DNA of 64,000 nucleotides from Arcobacter sp. (GCA_002869565.1 PKUJ01000007.1:1-64000); one strand, 5' to 3'. Positions 48,278 to 59,319 are shown, counted from the stretch's first letter. A program made the numbers and translations. Notes: generated by a model from the letters alone, not told the origin.

Positions 48278-49288
48278 TTATATTGAGATATCATCTAATG
48301 AGTAGTGTTTACCAGCATCTTTTAAATCTAAGATGGCTCTAAATGGTAACATTTCATTTTCATTATAACCTGTTAATATATCTCTTATTTTATCAATCAT
48401 TTCTAATTCACAAAGGACATAGAAGTATGCAGTAGTAGCTTCATCATTATCTTCTGAAATACTTTCAAATAATTCAAGTAATTTGTCAGGACTTAAGGCC
48501 TCTTTATAAAGCTTCGCTAATGTCAAATACTCTTCACTTGTGTAATTTAAACTTTTAGTAATTTTTAAAATTTCTTCTTTTGATAATCCAAATTCAGTAT
48601 TATCGATATCTTTTATAAAAAGTTTTAAAGCCATCTCTTTATCAAGTTTTACATTATTATAAACTTTTTTAACAGTTGTCATTGTTTTATTTTCTAAAAC
48701 ATTTAAAAAAGCAATTCTAACAATATCAGAAGAGAATTGATCAGACTTTTTTAATACATCTAAAGAGTAATCAACTTGTTCACTCATTTTGTTTATTAAA
48801 TTTTGTTTTGCTAAGTCTGAGTCAAGATTTAATTTAAGAGATTTTTCATTTACATATTTACCAGCTTTAATATCTTTAATTTGAGATACAACTAGGTTTA
48901 ATCCTTCATCAGAAGAAGTAAAAGCTGAATCTTGTACATCAATTTTAAATTGATTTAAAATGCTTGACAAATTTTTGTATCCAGAAGTTTTAAATTTTCT
49001 TTTATCATTTTTTTGTAAAAGAATATTTTTAAGAGTTTCAATAACAGTTACTTCGTCTTTTATAAAACCTCTATTTTTACAATAATTAAGTGAACCGTAG
49101 AACATTAAATGTAAAACCGTAAATATAAAAAGTAGGACAATTGGTGCTAAAACCCATACCACAATTGATAAATTTAATGATAAATCATAAATTTTAAGTT
49201 CATAAGTTCCTGGTACAATAGCAAATACCAGCACACCAATAACTATCATAAATAATAAAGAAAACCCTATATATATTTTAAGTCCCAC
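48278..49288 (-). CDS. Membrane protein of unknown function, conserved between dksA and dus
   Basis: This 336-residue protein has two N-terminal helices (about 4-26 and 42-66). A long mostly helical cytoplasmic part of about 260 residues follows (charged, no recognised motif), ending in MLPFRAILDLKDAGKHYSLDDISI. From memory, Campylobacter species have a membrane protein at the same place between dksA and a dus gene. I cannot assign a function. A tetratricopeptide-like helical repeat in the second half is possible but not clear. Confidence 0.8.
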   Translation of the reverse strand: MGLKIYIGFSLLFMIVIGVLVFAIVPGTYELKIYDLSLNLSIVVWVLAPIVLLFIFTVLHLMFYGSLNYCKNRGFIKDEVTVIETLKNILLQKNDKRKFKTSGYKNLSSILNQFKIDVQDSAFTSSDEGLNLVVSQIKDIKAGKYVNEKSLKLNLDSDLAKQNLINKMSEQVDYSLDVLKKSDQFSSDIVRIAFLNVLENKTMTTVKKVYNNVKLDKEMALKLFIKDIDNTEFGLSKEEILKITKSLNYTSEEYLTLAKLYKEALSPDKLLELFESISEDNDEATTAYFYVLCELEMIDKIRDILTGYNENEMLPFRAILDLKDAGKHYSLDDISI

Positions 49289-49300
49289 ATTTTATCCTTT

Positions 49301-49654
49301 TTATTGTTCTACTTCGTATATTTCTCTACAATGTGTACAAAATTTTGCGAATGGTTTAGCTCTAAGTCTTCCAATTGCAATTGATTCATCACACATTTCA
49401 CAAACTCCATAAGTACCTTTTTCTATTCTTTTTAAGGCATCTTCAATTTCATTTAACTCTTTTATCTGTTGGTTTGCAATGATTCCTTCTTTGAAACTAT
49501 CACTTGAAACCTCAGCATAATCATATTCATCTTTACATTCAGAATCTTTTAAAGAATCGATACTGTCTCTACTACCTTGAATATTTTTATTAATTGTTTC
49601 TTTTCTCGCAACTAAAACTTCTTTTAATTCTTCAATTTGTTTTGAATTAGCCAT
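49301..49654 (-). CDS. dksA: DksA/TraR-type zinc-finger transcription factor
   Basis: This 117-residue protein binds the RNA polymerase secondary channel and mediates stringent control. It has an N-terminal coiled coil (about 5-75) and a C4 zinc finger (CEMCDESIAIGRLRAKP and CTHC). The coiled-coil tip reads YDYAEVSSDS rather than the E. coli DxxDxA pattern, as is usual for the shorter Campylobacterota proteins. Confidence 0.92.
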   Translation of the reverse strand: MANSKQIEELKEVLVARKETINKNIQGSRDSIDSLKDSECKDEYDYAEVSSDSFKEGIIANQQIKELNEIEDALKRIEKGTYGVCEMCDESIAIGRLRAKPFAKFCTHCREIYEVEQ

Positions 49655-49703
49655 ATTATACCTTATTTAAAAAATTTTGCAATTATACACAAAACTTCAT
49701 AAA

Positions 49704-50159
49704 TTATTTATGATATGGATGATTGTTTTTTATTGCTAATCCTCTGAATATTTGTTCAAGTAGTACAAGAGTGACCACTTTATGAGCCATTGTGAGAGAA
49801 CTTAAGCTGATAATTTGGTTACATTTTTTTAACAATTCTTTTTCAAATCCATAGGCTCCACCGATAAAAAAATTAATTTCGCTATTATTTGTTATTATTT
49901 TTGAAAATTCGAAACTATCTACCTTTTTACCTAAAACATCTAAGGCAATACAATAACCACTCATATATGGTTCATATGCTTTAGTATATGATTCTTGTGC
50001 TTCTTTTTCACCAATAGTTTGAGCTTTTGAAATATTTTTATTAAATATAGAGTGAACTTCAACTTTTGCATATTTTGAACACATTTTAATAAACTCTTTT
50101 GAAATCTTATCAAACTCATCTGTAGATGGTTTTACAATTGCATAAATGTTAATTTTCAT
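49704..50159 (-). CDS. rlmH: 23S rRNA pseudouridine-1915 N3-methyltransferase
   Basis: This SPOUT methyltransferase modifies 23S rRNA position 1915. From ATG 50159 it has 151 residues, with MKINIYAIVKPS at the start. The SAM-knot region carries FFIGGAYGFEKELLKKC and the ending is SLSSLTMAHKVVTLVLLEQIFRGLAIKNNHPYHK. It overlaps the thiE-like gene by 11 nt. Confidence 0.95.
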   Translation of the reverse strand: MKINIYAIVKPSTDEFDKISKEFIKMCSKYAKVEVHSIFNKNISKAQTIGEKEAQESYTKAYEPYMSGYCIALDVLGKKVDSFEFSKIITNNSEINFFIGGAYGFEKELLKKCNQIISLSSLTMAHKVVTLVLLEQIFRGLAIKNNHPYHK

Positions 50160-50757
50160 ATAAAGCACTCCCAACTACATTAAATGAGACATTCTCTATT
50201 TTGTCAGCTATGACAACTCCTCCAATAGCACAAACAGGATGAGCTGATATCTTTGCTAAGTAAGTAATATTAGACCCTAGTATATTTTCAACATCTTTTG
50301 TAGCAGTATTCCTATACGCACCAAGTCCAATCATATCAAAATCAAGTTCATTTGCTTCAAGTATTTCAATTTCATTATGAGTTGATAGTCCTAGAAGTTT
50401 ATTTCCTATTTTTTTTCTTATTAACTTAAGAGCAAGTTTCTTATCACTATGAATTTTCATAAGATCTTCTTGTCCTAGATGGATACCATCTGCATAATCT
50501 ATTAACTCTAATTTATCATTTATTAAAATAGGCATATCAAGATGCTTTTTCAAATATTCTAAATTCTCTTTTTGAGTTTCTATAGAATTTATTTTGTCTC
50601 TATATTGAATAATTTTTACATCCAGTTTTTTTGTAATTTTAATAAAGTCACTTAAAAGAAGATCTTTTTTTAATAAAGTTTGAAAATCACATAAGGCATA
50701 GAGAAGATTTGAAGCTTCAAGTTTAAAACCCAAAGCTTCTTCAAATCTACTAGTCAT
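50149..50757 (-). CDS. Thiamine-phosphate synthase-like protein
   Basis: This 202-residue TIM-barrel protein resembles ThiE/TenI: IIQYRDKINSIETQKENLEYL, MPILINDKLELIDYADGIHLGQEDL, GLSTHNEIEILEANELDFDMIGLGAYRNT and ISAHPVCAIGGVV. The N-terminus has an additional 25 residues. Some ThiE substrate-contact positions differ, so it may be a TenI-type relative rather than the true synthase. It is coupled to accD by a 1-nt overlap. Confidence 0.8.
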   Translation of the reverse strand: MTSRFEEALGFKLEASNLLYALCDFQTLLKKDLLLSDFIKITKKLDVKIIQYRDKINSIETQKENLEYLKKHLDMPILINDKLELIDYADGIHLGQEDLMKIHSDKKLALKLIRKKIGNKLLGLSTHNEIEILEANELDFDMIGLGAYRNTATKDVENILGSNITYLAKISAHPVCAIGGVVIADKIENVSFNVVGSALYEN

Positions 50758-51626
50758 TAGCTAGCATTAGTAGTTTTTGAGAACATTGTTAATAAATCTG
50801 ATAATGTCTTTTTCATATCATTTCTATTTACAACCATATCAATTGAACCTTTTTCAAGTAAAAATTCAGCTCTTTGGAAACCTTCTGGTAAATCACTACC
50901 AATAGTTTGTTTAATAACTCTCTGTCCTGCAAAACCAACTAAAGCACCTGGCTCAGCCATAATAATGTCACCTAAGAAAGCGAATGAAGCAGAAACTCCA
51001 CCCATAGTAGGGTCAGTTAAAACTGAAATAAAAGGAAGTTTAGCTTTATCCATTCTTTTTAATGCAGCTGATGTTTTTGCCATCTGCATTAATGCAAAAG
51101 TAGACTCTTGCATTCTAGCTCCACCAGAAGCAGAAACAATTATAAGTCCTTGGTGATTTTCCATAGCTCTATTAACAGCTCTTACAATTTTTTCACCCTC
51201 TACAGAACCTAAACTTCCACCCATAAAAGCAAAATCAAATACAACTATTTGTGTCGGGATTCCATTAATAGTACATTCTCCACTAACAACAGCAGAAGTT
51301 CTACCAGTTTTTTTAACTGCTTCATCTACTCTTTTTTTGTAAGATTTTTTATCCACAAATTTTAAAGGATAAGTAGGTTTTAAATCTCCATCATATTCTA
51401 CAAAAGAATCTACATCAGTTAAAATTTCAATTCTTCTTTTTGCCCCAATTCTCATATGAAAATTACATTTTGGGCAAATATTATTTTGATTTTCCACTTC
51501 TTTAAAAAACATTAATGATGCACATTCTGGACATTTTATCCAGTGAGTTGGTGCATCTTTTTTTGAAGGTTGTTCTTTATCTTTACTATCAAATGAAATC
51601 TTACTAAATAAGTTTTTTAAATCCAT
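50757..51626 (-). CDS. accD: Acetyl-CoA carboxylase carboxyltransferase subunit beta
   Basis: This subunit carries out the carboxyl transfer step of malonyl-CoA synthesis. From ATG 51626 it has 289 residues, after AAGGA. The N-terminal zinc ribbon is CPECASLMFFKEVENQNNICPKC. The crotonase-like core includes VVFDFAFMGGSLGSVEGEKI, IVSASGGARMQES and GGVSASFAFLGDI. Its ribosome binding site lies in a perfect 13-bp hairpin. Confidence 0.95.
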   Translation of the reverse strand: MDLKNLFSKISFDSKDKEQPSKKDAPTHWIKCPECASLMFFKEVENQNNICPKCNFHMRIGAKRRIEILTDVDSFVEYDGDLKPTYPLKFVDKKSYKKRVDEAVKKTGRTSAVVSGECTINGIPTQIVVFDFAFMGGSLGSVEGEKIVRAVNRAMENHQGLIIVSASGGARMQESTFALMQMAKTSAALKRMDKAKLPFISVLTDPTMGGVSASFAFLGDIIMAEPGALVGFAGQRVIKQTIGSDLPEGFQRAEFLLEKGSIDMVVNRNDMKKTLSDLLTMFSKTTNAS

Positions 51627-51631
51627 TATAC

Positions 51632-51668
51632 TTCCTTTTAAATTGGTCCCCAATTTAAAAGGACCTAT
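51632..51668 (-). promoter_or_regulatory. Hairpin enclosing the accD ribosome binding site
   Basis: On the minus strand CCTTTTAAATTGG pairs perfectly with CCAATTTAAAAGG around GGA, covering 51662-51634. The 3' arm continues into AAGGAAG, the accD ribosome binding site. GGTCC in the 5' part can alternatively pair with GGACC in the loop region. The sequence is nearly the same as hairpin 2 of aroQ. Confidence 0.62.
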
Positions 51669-51692
51669 AAATTATTTTATCTTTTTTTTATA

Positions 51693-52931
51693 TTATATGT
51701 TCTTGAGTTTTTTTACTTCGTCAAGTTTTTCCCAAGGATAGTCACTTTGACCAACTTGCCCACGTGCAGCTACATCTGCATAAAGGAAAGTTTCTTCAGA
51801 TGGTTTGTCTAATCCAAATTTCTCAGTAATCCATCTTGGAGTTAAAGAGTACTCATTCATAATAATTTCAGATAATTCATCATCATCATACTTAGTATAA
51901 GTACCCATAGTATCAATAGAAACCGAAGTAGGTCTCGCAACTCCAATAGCATATGAAATTTGCACTATAGCTTTACCAGCTAAACCTGCTGCAACAATAT
52001 TTTTTGCAATCCATCTTGCTGCATATAATCCAGATCTATCAACTTTTGTATAATCTTTAGAAGATTGAGCTCCTCCACCAATTGGCGAATATCCACCAAA
52101 TGAATCAACAATAAGTTTTCTTCCTGTTAATCCAGAATCATGTAAAGAAGAATGACTTACATATCTTCCTGTAGGATTAATATGAATAATTGTTTCATCT
52201 TTATTATACATACTTGTTGGTAATCCTGTATCATCGATTAATCCTTGAATTAACTCTCTAACTTCTTCAATTGGCATATCTTCAACAGAAGGTGCGCTTA
52301 CAACAATTGTATGTATTTTTTGAGGTTTACAATTTTCAAAATTCTCTTTTGTTCCATAATCAACAGTAACTTGAGTTTTAATATCTACTCCAAGTTTTTG
52401 ATTATGATGTAAAGCATAATTATATACTTTATCACATAACATTCGAGCATAAGTAATTGCTGCTGGCATATAATCAGATGTTTCAGTAGAAGCAAAACCA
52501 AACATAATACCTTGGTCACCTGCACCGATTTCTCCAGTCTCTTGATCAACACCTTGAGAGATATCAGGACTTTGTTGATTTAATAAAACTTGAACTTGCA
52601 CATCATCAGGATGTAAACATTGCTCATTTGTAAATGCAGATTTACCATCATAGCCTATCTTAGCCAATGCATTTTTCACTAAATCTTCATAATCTTTTTG
52701 TGATAATTGACAATGAGATTTAACTTCTCCACCAATTACAACATGTTTACCTGCTACAAAAACTTCAGAAGCAACTCTGCTATTCTTATCTTCAATAATT
52801 AATTTATCAACTATTGTATCTGCAATAATATCTGCACATTTATCAGGGTGCCCTGGGCTTACAACTTCACTTGTAAATAAGTATTTTGTTTTCTTACTAT
52901 TTTCAATAGTTTGTTTTGAATTGTTTTCCAT
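51693..52931 (-). CDS. metK: S-adenosylmethionine synthase
   Basis: This enzyme makes SAM from methionine and ATP. From ATG 52931 it has 412 residues, including a roughly 17-residue leader before the usual LFTSEVVSPGHPDKCADIIADTI. Also present are GAGDQGIMFGFA, NPTGRYVSHSS and GGGAQSSKDYTKVDRSGLYAARW. Earlier in-frame GTG 52970 lies in a short tandem repeat and is a less likely start. No SAM riboswitch is seen upstream. Confidence 0.95.
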   Translation of the reverse strand: MENNSKQTIENSKKTKYLFTSEVVSPGHPDKCADIIADTIVDKLIIEDKNSRVASEVFVAGKHVVIGGEVKSHCQLSQKDYEDLVKNALAKIGYDGKSAFTNEQCLHPDDVQVQVLLNQQSPDISQGVDQETGEIGAGDQGIMFGFASTETSDYMPAAITYARMLCDKVYNYALHHNQKLGVDIKTQVTVDYGTKENFENCKPQKIHTIVVSAPSVEDMPIEEVRELIQGLIDDTGLPTSMYNKDETIIHINPTGRYVSHSSLHDSGLTGRKLIVDSFGGYSPIGGGAQSSKDYTKVDRSGLYAARWIAKNIVAAGLAGKAIVQISYAIGVARPTSVSIDTMGTYTKYDDDELSEIIMNEYSLTPRWITEKFGLDKPSEETFLYADVAARGQVGQSDYPWEKLDEVKKLKNI

Positions 52932-52972
52932 TTTTGTTTTCCTATTTTGTTTTCCATGTTTGTTTTCCACTA
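52925..52972 (-). repeat. Short tandem repeats at the metK start
   Basis: On the minus strand a unit close to TGGAAAACAAAAA occurs four times in a row (13-14 bases each) across the translation start, one copy having AGG instead of TGG. Two ATG and one GTG fall inside. Slippage here would change the start codon, the leader length or the distance to the ribosome binding site. Confidence 0.7.
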
Positions 52973-53026
52973 AATTTATACTTATTTTTATCTTTAAATT
53001 CTAATAAAAAAATAAAAAATTAATAT

Positions 53027-54829
53027 TTATTCAACAGTTACGGACTTAGCCAAGTTTCTTGGCATGTCAACATCATTTCCAAGTCGTATTGATATCTCCA
53101 TTGAGAATAATTGCAATACAACTAACATCTCAAAAAACTCTAACATATAATGGTCAGTTTTTTGAGTTTTTATAAAATCATCACTAAGTTCAAACTCCAA
53201 AGGGGAAATAGAACATATTGTACTATCTCTTGCACTTAATTCTTCAACATTCGATTTTATTTTATCATATAATAAATTTTGTGGCATTAAAGCAATCGTG
53301 AATAATTCAGGATCGGCTAATGCAATTGGACCATGTTTCATTTCACCAGAAGGATAACCTTCAGCATGTAAGTATGATATTTCTTTTAATTTTAAAGCAC
53401 CTTCAAGAGCTAATGGGAAAAAGACATCTCGTCCTATAAAGAAAAAACCATGACCATGAAGATATCTTTTTGATAATCTTTTAGTCTTTTCATGAATTTT
53501 ATCATCAATAATTAAAGATTTTGGAACTTCTCTTAAAGCGTGAAGTTCCTTCTGTAATTTTTCAGATGAAATTGAATCATTTATTTTAGCAAAATAAAGA
53601 GCTAACATCCATAAAACAGTTGCTTGCGTTGAAAAAGCTTTTGTTGAAGCAACACCTTTTTCAATTCCTGCACGTGTAAGTATAGTATAATCAGCTGTCC
53701 TAGTCATTGATGAATTATCTACATTACAAATTACAAGAGACTTTAAGCCAGCTTTTTTTGCCATCTTTAAAGCTTCTAACGTATCTGCTGTTTCCCCACT
53801 TTGAGAAATTACAATAAAAAGTGTATCTTTAGTAAGAAGAGGTTCTTTATATCTAAACTCACTTGCTACTTCAATACTACATTTAACTTTTGACAATCGT
53901 TCAAAAAGGTATGAAGAAGTAAGTCCCGCATGATAAGAAGTACCACAAGCACAAATTTTAATCTCTTTAATTCCCTCAAGTATCGATTCATCAATTTCAT
54001 CAAATGAGATTTCATTATCTTGAATACGTCCAAGCATACAATCACTAACAACAGAACTTTGCTCATAAATTTCTTTTTCCATAAAAAATCTAAAACCATC
54101 TTTTTGAGCAAATTGTTTTGAACTTGGAAGAGTTGACCAAGAATAATCATCAGAGAAAAATTCAATTGAATCAGCAGATGCTATACCACCTACTCCATCT
54201 TCTAAATAAACTACTTCATTTGACAATCCAATTAAAGGAGCATCAGAAGAAGAGAAAAGAACTTCACCTTTTTCATTGCCTTTGGCAATAATTAAAGGAC
54301 TTCCATGTTTGAAGAAAAATATCTTTGAAGGATCAGCTTTCGAGATTAAAAGAATCGAAAAAGCACCTTCTAGTTTTGTTATTGTATTTTTAAAAGCTTC
54401 TGTTGTGTCATTTAATTTATTTTGAAAATTTTCAAAAAGATGAACAATAACTTCTGTATCAGTTTGAGATACAAAGTTATGTCCAGCTTTAATTAATTCT
54501 TCTTTCAATTCTTTATAATTTTCAATAATACCATTATGTACAACATAAGAGTATTCCCCTAAATGAGGATGTGCATTTAGTTCTGTTGGTTTACCATGTG
54601 TTGCCCATCTTGTATGTCCAATACCGATTTCATATTTTGATAATTTAGCACTTTCTACTTTTTCACTTAAATTTTTAAGTTTTCCAAGTGCTTTAAATAC
54701 GTCAATTTTTTCATCATTTAACAGAGCTATTCCTGCTGAATCATAACCTCTATATTCTAACTCTTTTAGCCCATCTAGTAAAAATTTAGTAGTATCTTGT
54801 TTTCCTATATAACCAACTATTCCACACAT
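53027..54829 (-). CDS. glmS: Glutamine-fructose-6-phosphate aminotransferase
   Basis: This enzyme makes glucosamine 6-phosphate, the start of cell-wall precursor synthesis. It has 600 residues: catalytic Cys2 in MCGIVGYIG, a glutaminase domain (1-235; GIGHTRWATHG) and two SIS sugar-isomerase domains (CGTSYHAGL, ISQSGETADTLEA; SYLHAEGYPSGEMKHGPIAL), ending in NLAKSVTVE. No glmS ribozyme-like structure is seen in the 70-bp upstream gap. Confidence 0.97.
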   Translation of the reverse strand: MCGIVGYIGKQDTTKFLLDGLKELEYRGYDSAGIALLNDEKIDVFKALGKLKNLSEKVESAKLSKYEIGIGHTRWATHGKPTELNAHPHLGEYSYVVHNGIIENYKELKEELIKAGHNFVSQTDTEVIVHLFENFQNKLNDTTEAFKNTITKLEGAFSILLISKADPSKIFFFKHGSPLIIAKGNEKGEVLFSSSDAPLIGLSNEVVYLEDGVGGIASADSIEFFSDDYSWSTLPSSKQFAQKDGFRFFMEKEIYEQSSVVSDCMLGRIQDNEISFDEIDESILEGIKEIKICACGTSYHAGLTSSYLFERLSKVKCSIEVASEFRYKEPLLTKDTLFIVISQSGETADTLEALKMAKKAGLKSLVICNVDNSSMTRTADYTILTRAGIEKGVASTKAFSTQATVLWMLALYFAKINDSISSEKLQKELHALREVPKSLIIDDKIHEKTKRLSKRYLHGHGFFFIGRDVFFPLALEGALKLKEISYLHAEGYPSGEMKHGPIALADPELFTIALMPQNLLYDKIKSNVEELSARDSTICSISPLEFELSDDFIKTQKTDHYMLEFFEMLVVLQLFSMEISIRLGNDVDMPRNLAKSVTVE

Positions 54830-54901
54830 TATTATAAACCTTTTAAATCTATTTTAAAAATCAGGTATATTATCTAAAATAGGCTAAAATTTACTTTATC
54901 A

Positions 54902-55669
54902 TTATAAATTAGATACTAAAGAATCATGAATATAGCCGTTTGTAGCAACAATATATTTATGCTCAAATAGCTTATATTTACTTCCATCTAGATTTGAAAT
55001 TTTTCCGCCAGCTTCATGTAAAATTATAATCCCAGCACTTACATCCCAAGCTTTTAAATTCATTTCATAATAACCTTCATAAGTCCCCCTTGCTACATAA
55101 CATAAATCTAATGCTGCGGAACCTAGCCTTCTTATATCTTGACACTTTGGAAGAATATTTTTTAATTTTATCATTACATCATTTAAATCATCTTCACAAG
55201 TTCCACTTGTATAAGGGAAACCTGTTGAAATAAGTGCTTTTTGAAAATCATTTTCATTTGAAACTTGAATTTTCTCACCATTTAAAAAAGCTCCTTTTCC
55301 AATTTCTGCTTCATATAGCTCATCTAATATTGGATTATATACTATTCCAATATATGGTTTCTTGTCTTTATAAACACCTACTGAAATACAAGTGTGAGGC
55401 ACTTGATTAACAAAATTTGTTGTTCCATCAATTGGATCAACTATAATTGAATTATTAAATTCTATATTTGAATTATCTGATTCTTCTGCAATTACGTTGT
55501 AATCAATAAACTCTTCTAAAAACTTGTTTTTCAAAAAATTTTCAATTCCTACATCATATTTTGTAACTAAATCTTTTTTTGCTTTAAAAGTCACATCTTT
55601 ATTAGAATAATAACCCTCTTTTAAAATTTCACCAGCTTCTTTAATTATTTCAATTAATCTATTTTTCAT
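54902..55669 (-). CDS. suhB: Inositol-monophosphatase-family phosphatase
   Basis: This 255-residue Mg-dependent phosphatase has the family motifs VAEESD, IVDPIDGTTNFVNQVPHTC (metal site) and AWDVSAGIIILHEAGG. Members hydrolyse inositol monophosphate or other small phosphates such as NADP or PAP. The exact substrate is not readable. The suhB symbol is given by family only. Confidence 0.85.
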   Translation of the reverse strand: MKNRLIEIIKEAGEILKEGYYSNKDVTFKAKKDLVTKYDVGIENFLKNKFLEEFIDYNVIAEESDNSNIEFNNSIIVDPIDGTTNFVNQVPHTCISVGVYKDKKPYIGIVYNPILDELYEAEIGKGAFLNGEKIQVSNENDFQKALISTGFPYTSGTCEDDLNDVMIKLKNILPKCQDIRRLGSAALDLCYVARGTYEGYYEMNLKAWDVSAGIIILHEAGGKISNLDGSKYKLFEHKYIVATNGYIHDSLVSNL

Positions 55670-55865
55670 TTTTCATCCATTAAGTTTTCTTGAATTCTAA
55701 CTAAAGATAGTTACAAAAGCTCTAAATAATGCTTAAATAATAGATAATTCAGTTCTTTTTCTTAAAATTTAAAAAATAGTCAATTTCTTCTAAGGTTTTG
55801 AATCCCTATTTTATAAGCTATATAGGCTTATTTTTATAATTTATATATAAAAGGTACTTTTTTGT

Positions 55866-56067
55866 TTGCTTTTTAAATCTAAATAGTGTTATAATTTTAT
55901 TAACAAAGACAATATGGAGGTGTAAATGACGAAGGTTTCTCATTTTTAGTATTGTTAAACACTAATTAAAAAATAATTTACGATATCGTAAATTTTATGA
56001 ATATATGTTTTATTTATAACATAGTAAAAAAAAAGGGAAAGACTTTTAAATCTTTCCCTTTTTTTAT
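55866..56067 (+). ncRNA. Small transcription unit with a 7-codon reading frame
   Basis: TTGCTT (55866-55871) and TATAAT (55890-55895) form a possible promoter with an 18-bp spacer. A strong GGAGG (55916-55920) precedes ATG ACG AAG GTT TCT CAT TTT TAG (55926-55949), which would encode MTKVSHF. A perfect 20-bp palindrome centred on CGATATCG follows (55975-55994), then a terminator whose stem pairs AAAAGGGAAAGA (56031-56042) with TCTTTCCCTTTT (56051-56062). It is either a micro-peptide gene or a small RNA. The sequence from 55670 to 55865 shows nothing else. Confidence 0.5.
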
Positions 56068-56081
56068 GTCTAATATTTCTG

Positions 56082-56430
56082 AGTTTTTAACGCTTTCTTT
56101 TCGAGTTTGGTGATGCTTACACACATCACTTTAGTCTGAGCAGAGGACTAAATTCCCCTGCCTTTTCCTTCGGACTCCGTGGCTTCACTACGTTCTGACC
56201 ACTTCGTCTGCGAAAGCTAAAAGAGTGAAGCAGTTCACTCTTTTTTAACGCTTGTCTTACGGGTTTGCTGGTGCCTTTGGCACATCACTCTCACCTGCGA
56301 AAGCTAAAAGAGTGAAGCAGTTCACTCTTTTTTAACGCTTGTCTTACGGGTTTGGTGGTGCCTTTGGCACATCACTCTCACCTGCGAAAGCTAAAAGAGT
56401 GAAGCAGTTCACTCTTTTTTAACGCTTGTC

Positions 56431-56434
<4 letters not shown>
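56082..56434. repeat. 87-bp tandem repeat array adjoining the groEL stop codon
   Basis: GTCTTAC recurs at 56254, 56341 and 56428, an exact 87-bp period. Nearly identical units run from about 56210 to 56434, and the last one takes in the groEL stop codon. Each unit holds two hairpins: GTGCC-TTT-GGCAC, and AGAGTGAA-GCAG-TTCACTCT flanked by A- and T-runs (56218-56246, 56305-56333, 56392-56420). The second looks like a bidirectional terminator for groEL in triplicate. A degenerate further copy lies at about 56085-56142, and a GC-richer non-coding stretch (about 56143-56208) lies between them. Confidence 0.85.
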
Positions 56435-58325
<1,891 letters not shown>

Positions 58326-58361
58326 TTATTTCTCCTATAATTTTTTGTAATAATTATTAAT

Positions 58362-58388
58362 CTAGCACTCTATTTTTTTGAGTGCCAA
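58362..58388 (-). promoter_or_regulatory. CIRCE element upstream of groES
   Basis: CTAGCACTC (58362-58370), nine bases, then GAGTGCCAA (58380-58388) match the HrcA operator TTAGCACTC-N9-GAGTGCTAA with two end mismatches. It lies 37 bp before groES, the typical position. Confidence 0.92.
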
Positions 58389-58454
58389 ATTTTATAAAAT
58401 TTTTGTTTAATTGTCAAGCAGTATGAGTTTATCTGACTAAAGCTATTTGTTTTA

Positions 58455-59318
58455 TTAATTTTTATGTCTATATAAATATTTTGATAGAAGTTCTGTTAAT
58501 GAATCTTTTAAGTCTTCTTCAAATTCATTTAAAATATTCTCACATTTTTTTGCTAACTCATTTGCAGAATTTATTGAACCTTCAAGTCCAAGCAAATTTA
58601 CAAAAGAATTTTTTGATTCGTCATTATGAGTAGTTTTTCCTGCTTCTTCATCACTTTGAGTTTCATCAATAATATCATCTTGAATTTGAAATAACAATCC
58701 AATATCTATTCCAAAATTGTAAAGTTTTTCTTGAGTTTCCAAATCATATTCTGAAATTATTGCACCCATTTTCAAACTTGCAGCAATAAGCTTCGCAGTT
58801 TTATGTATATGTAAAAATTCCAATTGATTTAATTCTAATTTTTTATTTTCAAAATAACAATCAATGGCTTGACCTATTATCATTCCTTCAATTCCACCAT
58901 TAATACTTAAACACTTTACAAGTTCAACTTTTATGTCATTGTGTAAAGGAGCACTAACAATTTGATTAAAAGCTTCTGTATTTAGAGCATCTCCAACAAG
59001 CATTGCAGTTACTTCATCATATTTTTTATGAAGAGTTTGAAAACCTCGTCTTAAATCAGCGTTATCCATAGCAGGAAGGTCGTCATGAATTAAAGAATAA
59101 GTATGTAACATCTCTAGGCCCAATGCTACAGGATAAGAATTGGAGATAAGTAAGCTTTTATTTGATTTAATAACTGATAATAAAAGCATTGGTCGGAATC
59201 TTTTTCCACCAGCTTTTAGCATATCGCCTAAAGCATCTTCAAAATAGGGATGAAATGATTTTGATTTTGGTAAATTATTTAATAAGTAATTTTCAAAAGA
59301 TAAAAGAATTTCTTGCAT
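58455..59318 (-). CDS. ispA: Geranyl/farnesyl diphosphate synthase
   Basis: This isoprenoid chain-length enzyme has 287 residues from ATG 59318, the ATG just after the ybaB stop. It has both Asp-rich motifs: first DDLPAMDNADLRRG, second DDIIDETQSDEEAGKTT, plus GGKRFRPMLLL. The form is IspA-like (type II farnesyl synthase, with two residues inserted in the first Asp motif). It supplies precursors for quinone and undecaprenyl synthesis. Confidence 0.93.
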   Translation of the reverse strand: MQEILLSFENYLLNNLPKSKSFHPYFEDALGDMLKAGGKRFRPMLLLSVIKSNKSLLISNSYPVALGLEMLHTYSLIHDDLPAMDNADLRRGFQTLHKKYDEVTAMLVGDALNTEAFNQIVSAPLHNDIKVELVKCLSINGGIEGMIIGQAIDCYFENKKLELNQLEFLHIHKTAKLIAASLKMGAIISEYDLETQEKLYNFGIDIGLLFQIQDDIIDETQSDEEAGKTTHNDESKNSFVNLLGLEGSINSANELAKKCENILNEFEEDLKDSLTELLSKYLYRHKN

Positions 59319-59319
59319 A

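Noticed and set aside
52932-53026. SAM riboswitch before metK
   Set aside because: The gap of under 100 bp is nearly pure AT with short repeats and lacks any multi-helix fold.
54830-54901. aroQ-type hairpin or glmS ribozyme before glmS
   Set aside because: ATTTAAAAGG is present but its partner arm is broken (CCTGATTTTTAAAAT), and the gap is too short and AT-rich for the ribozyme.
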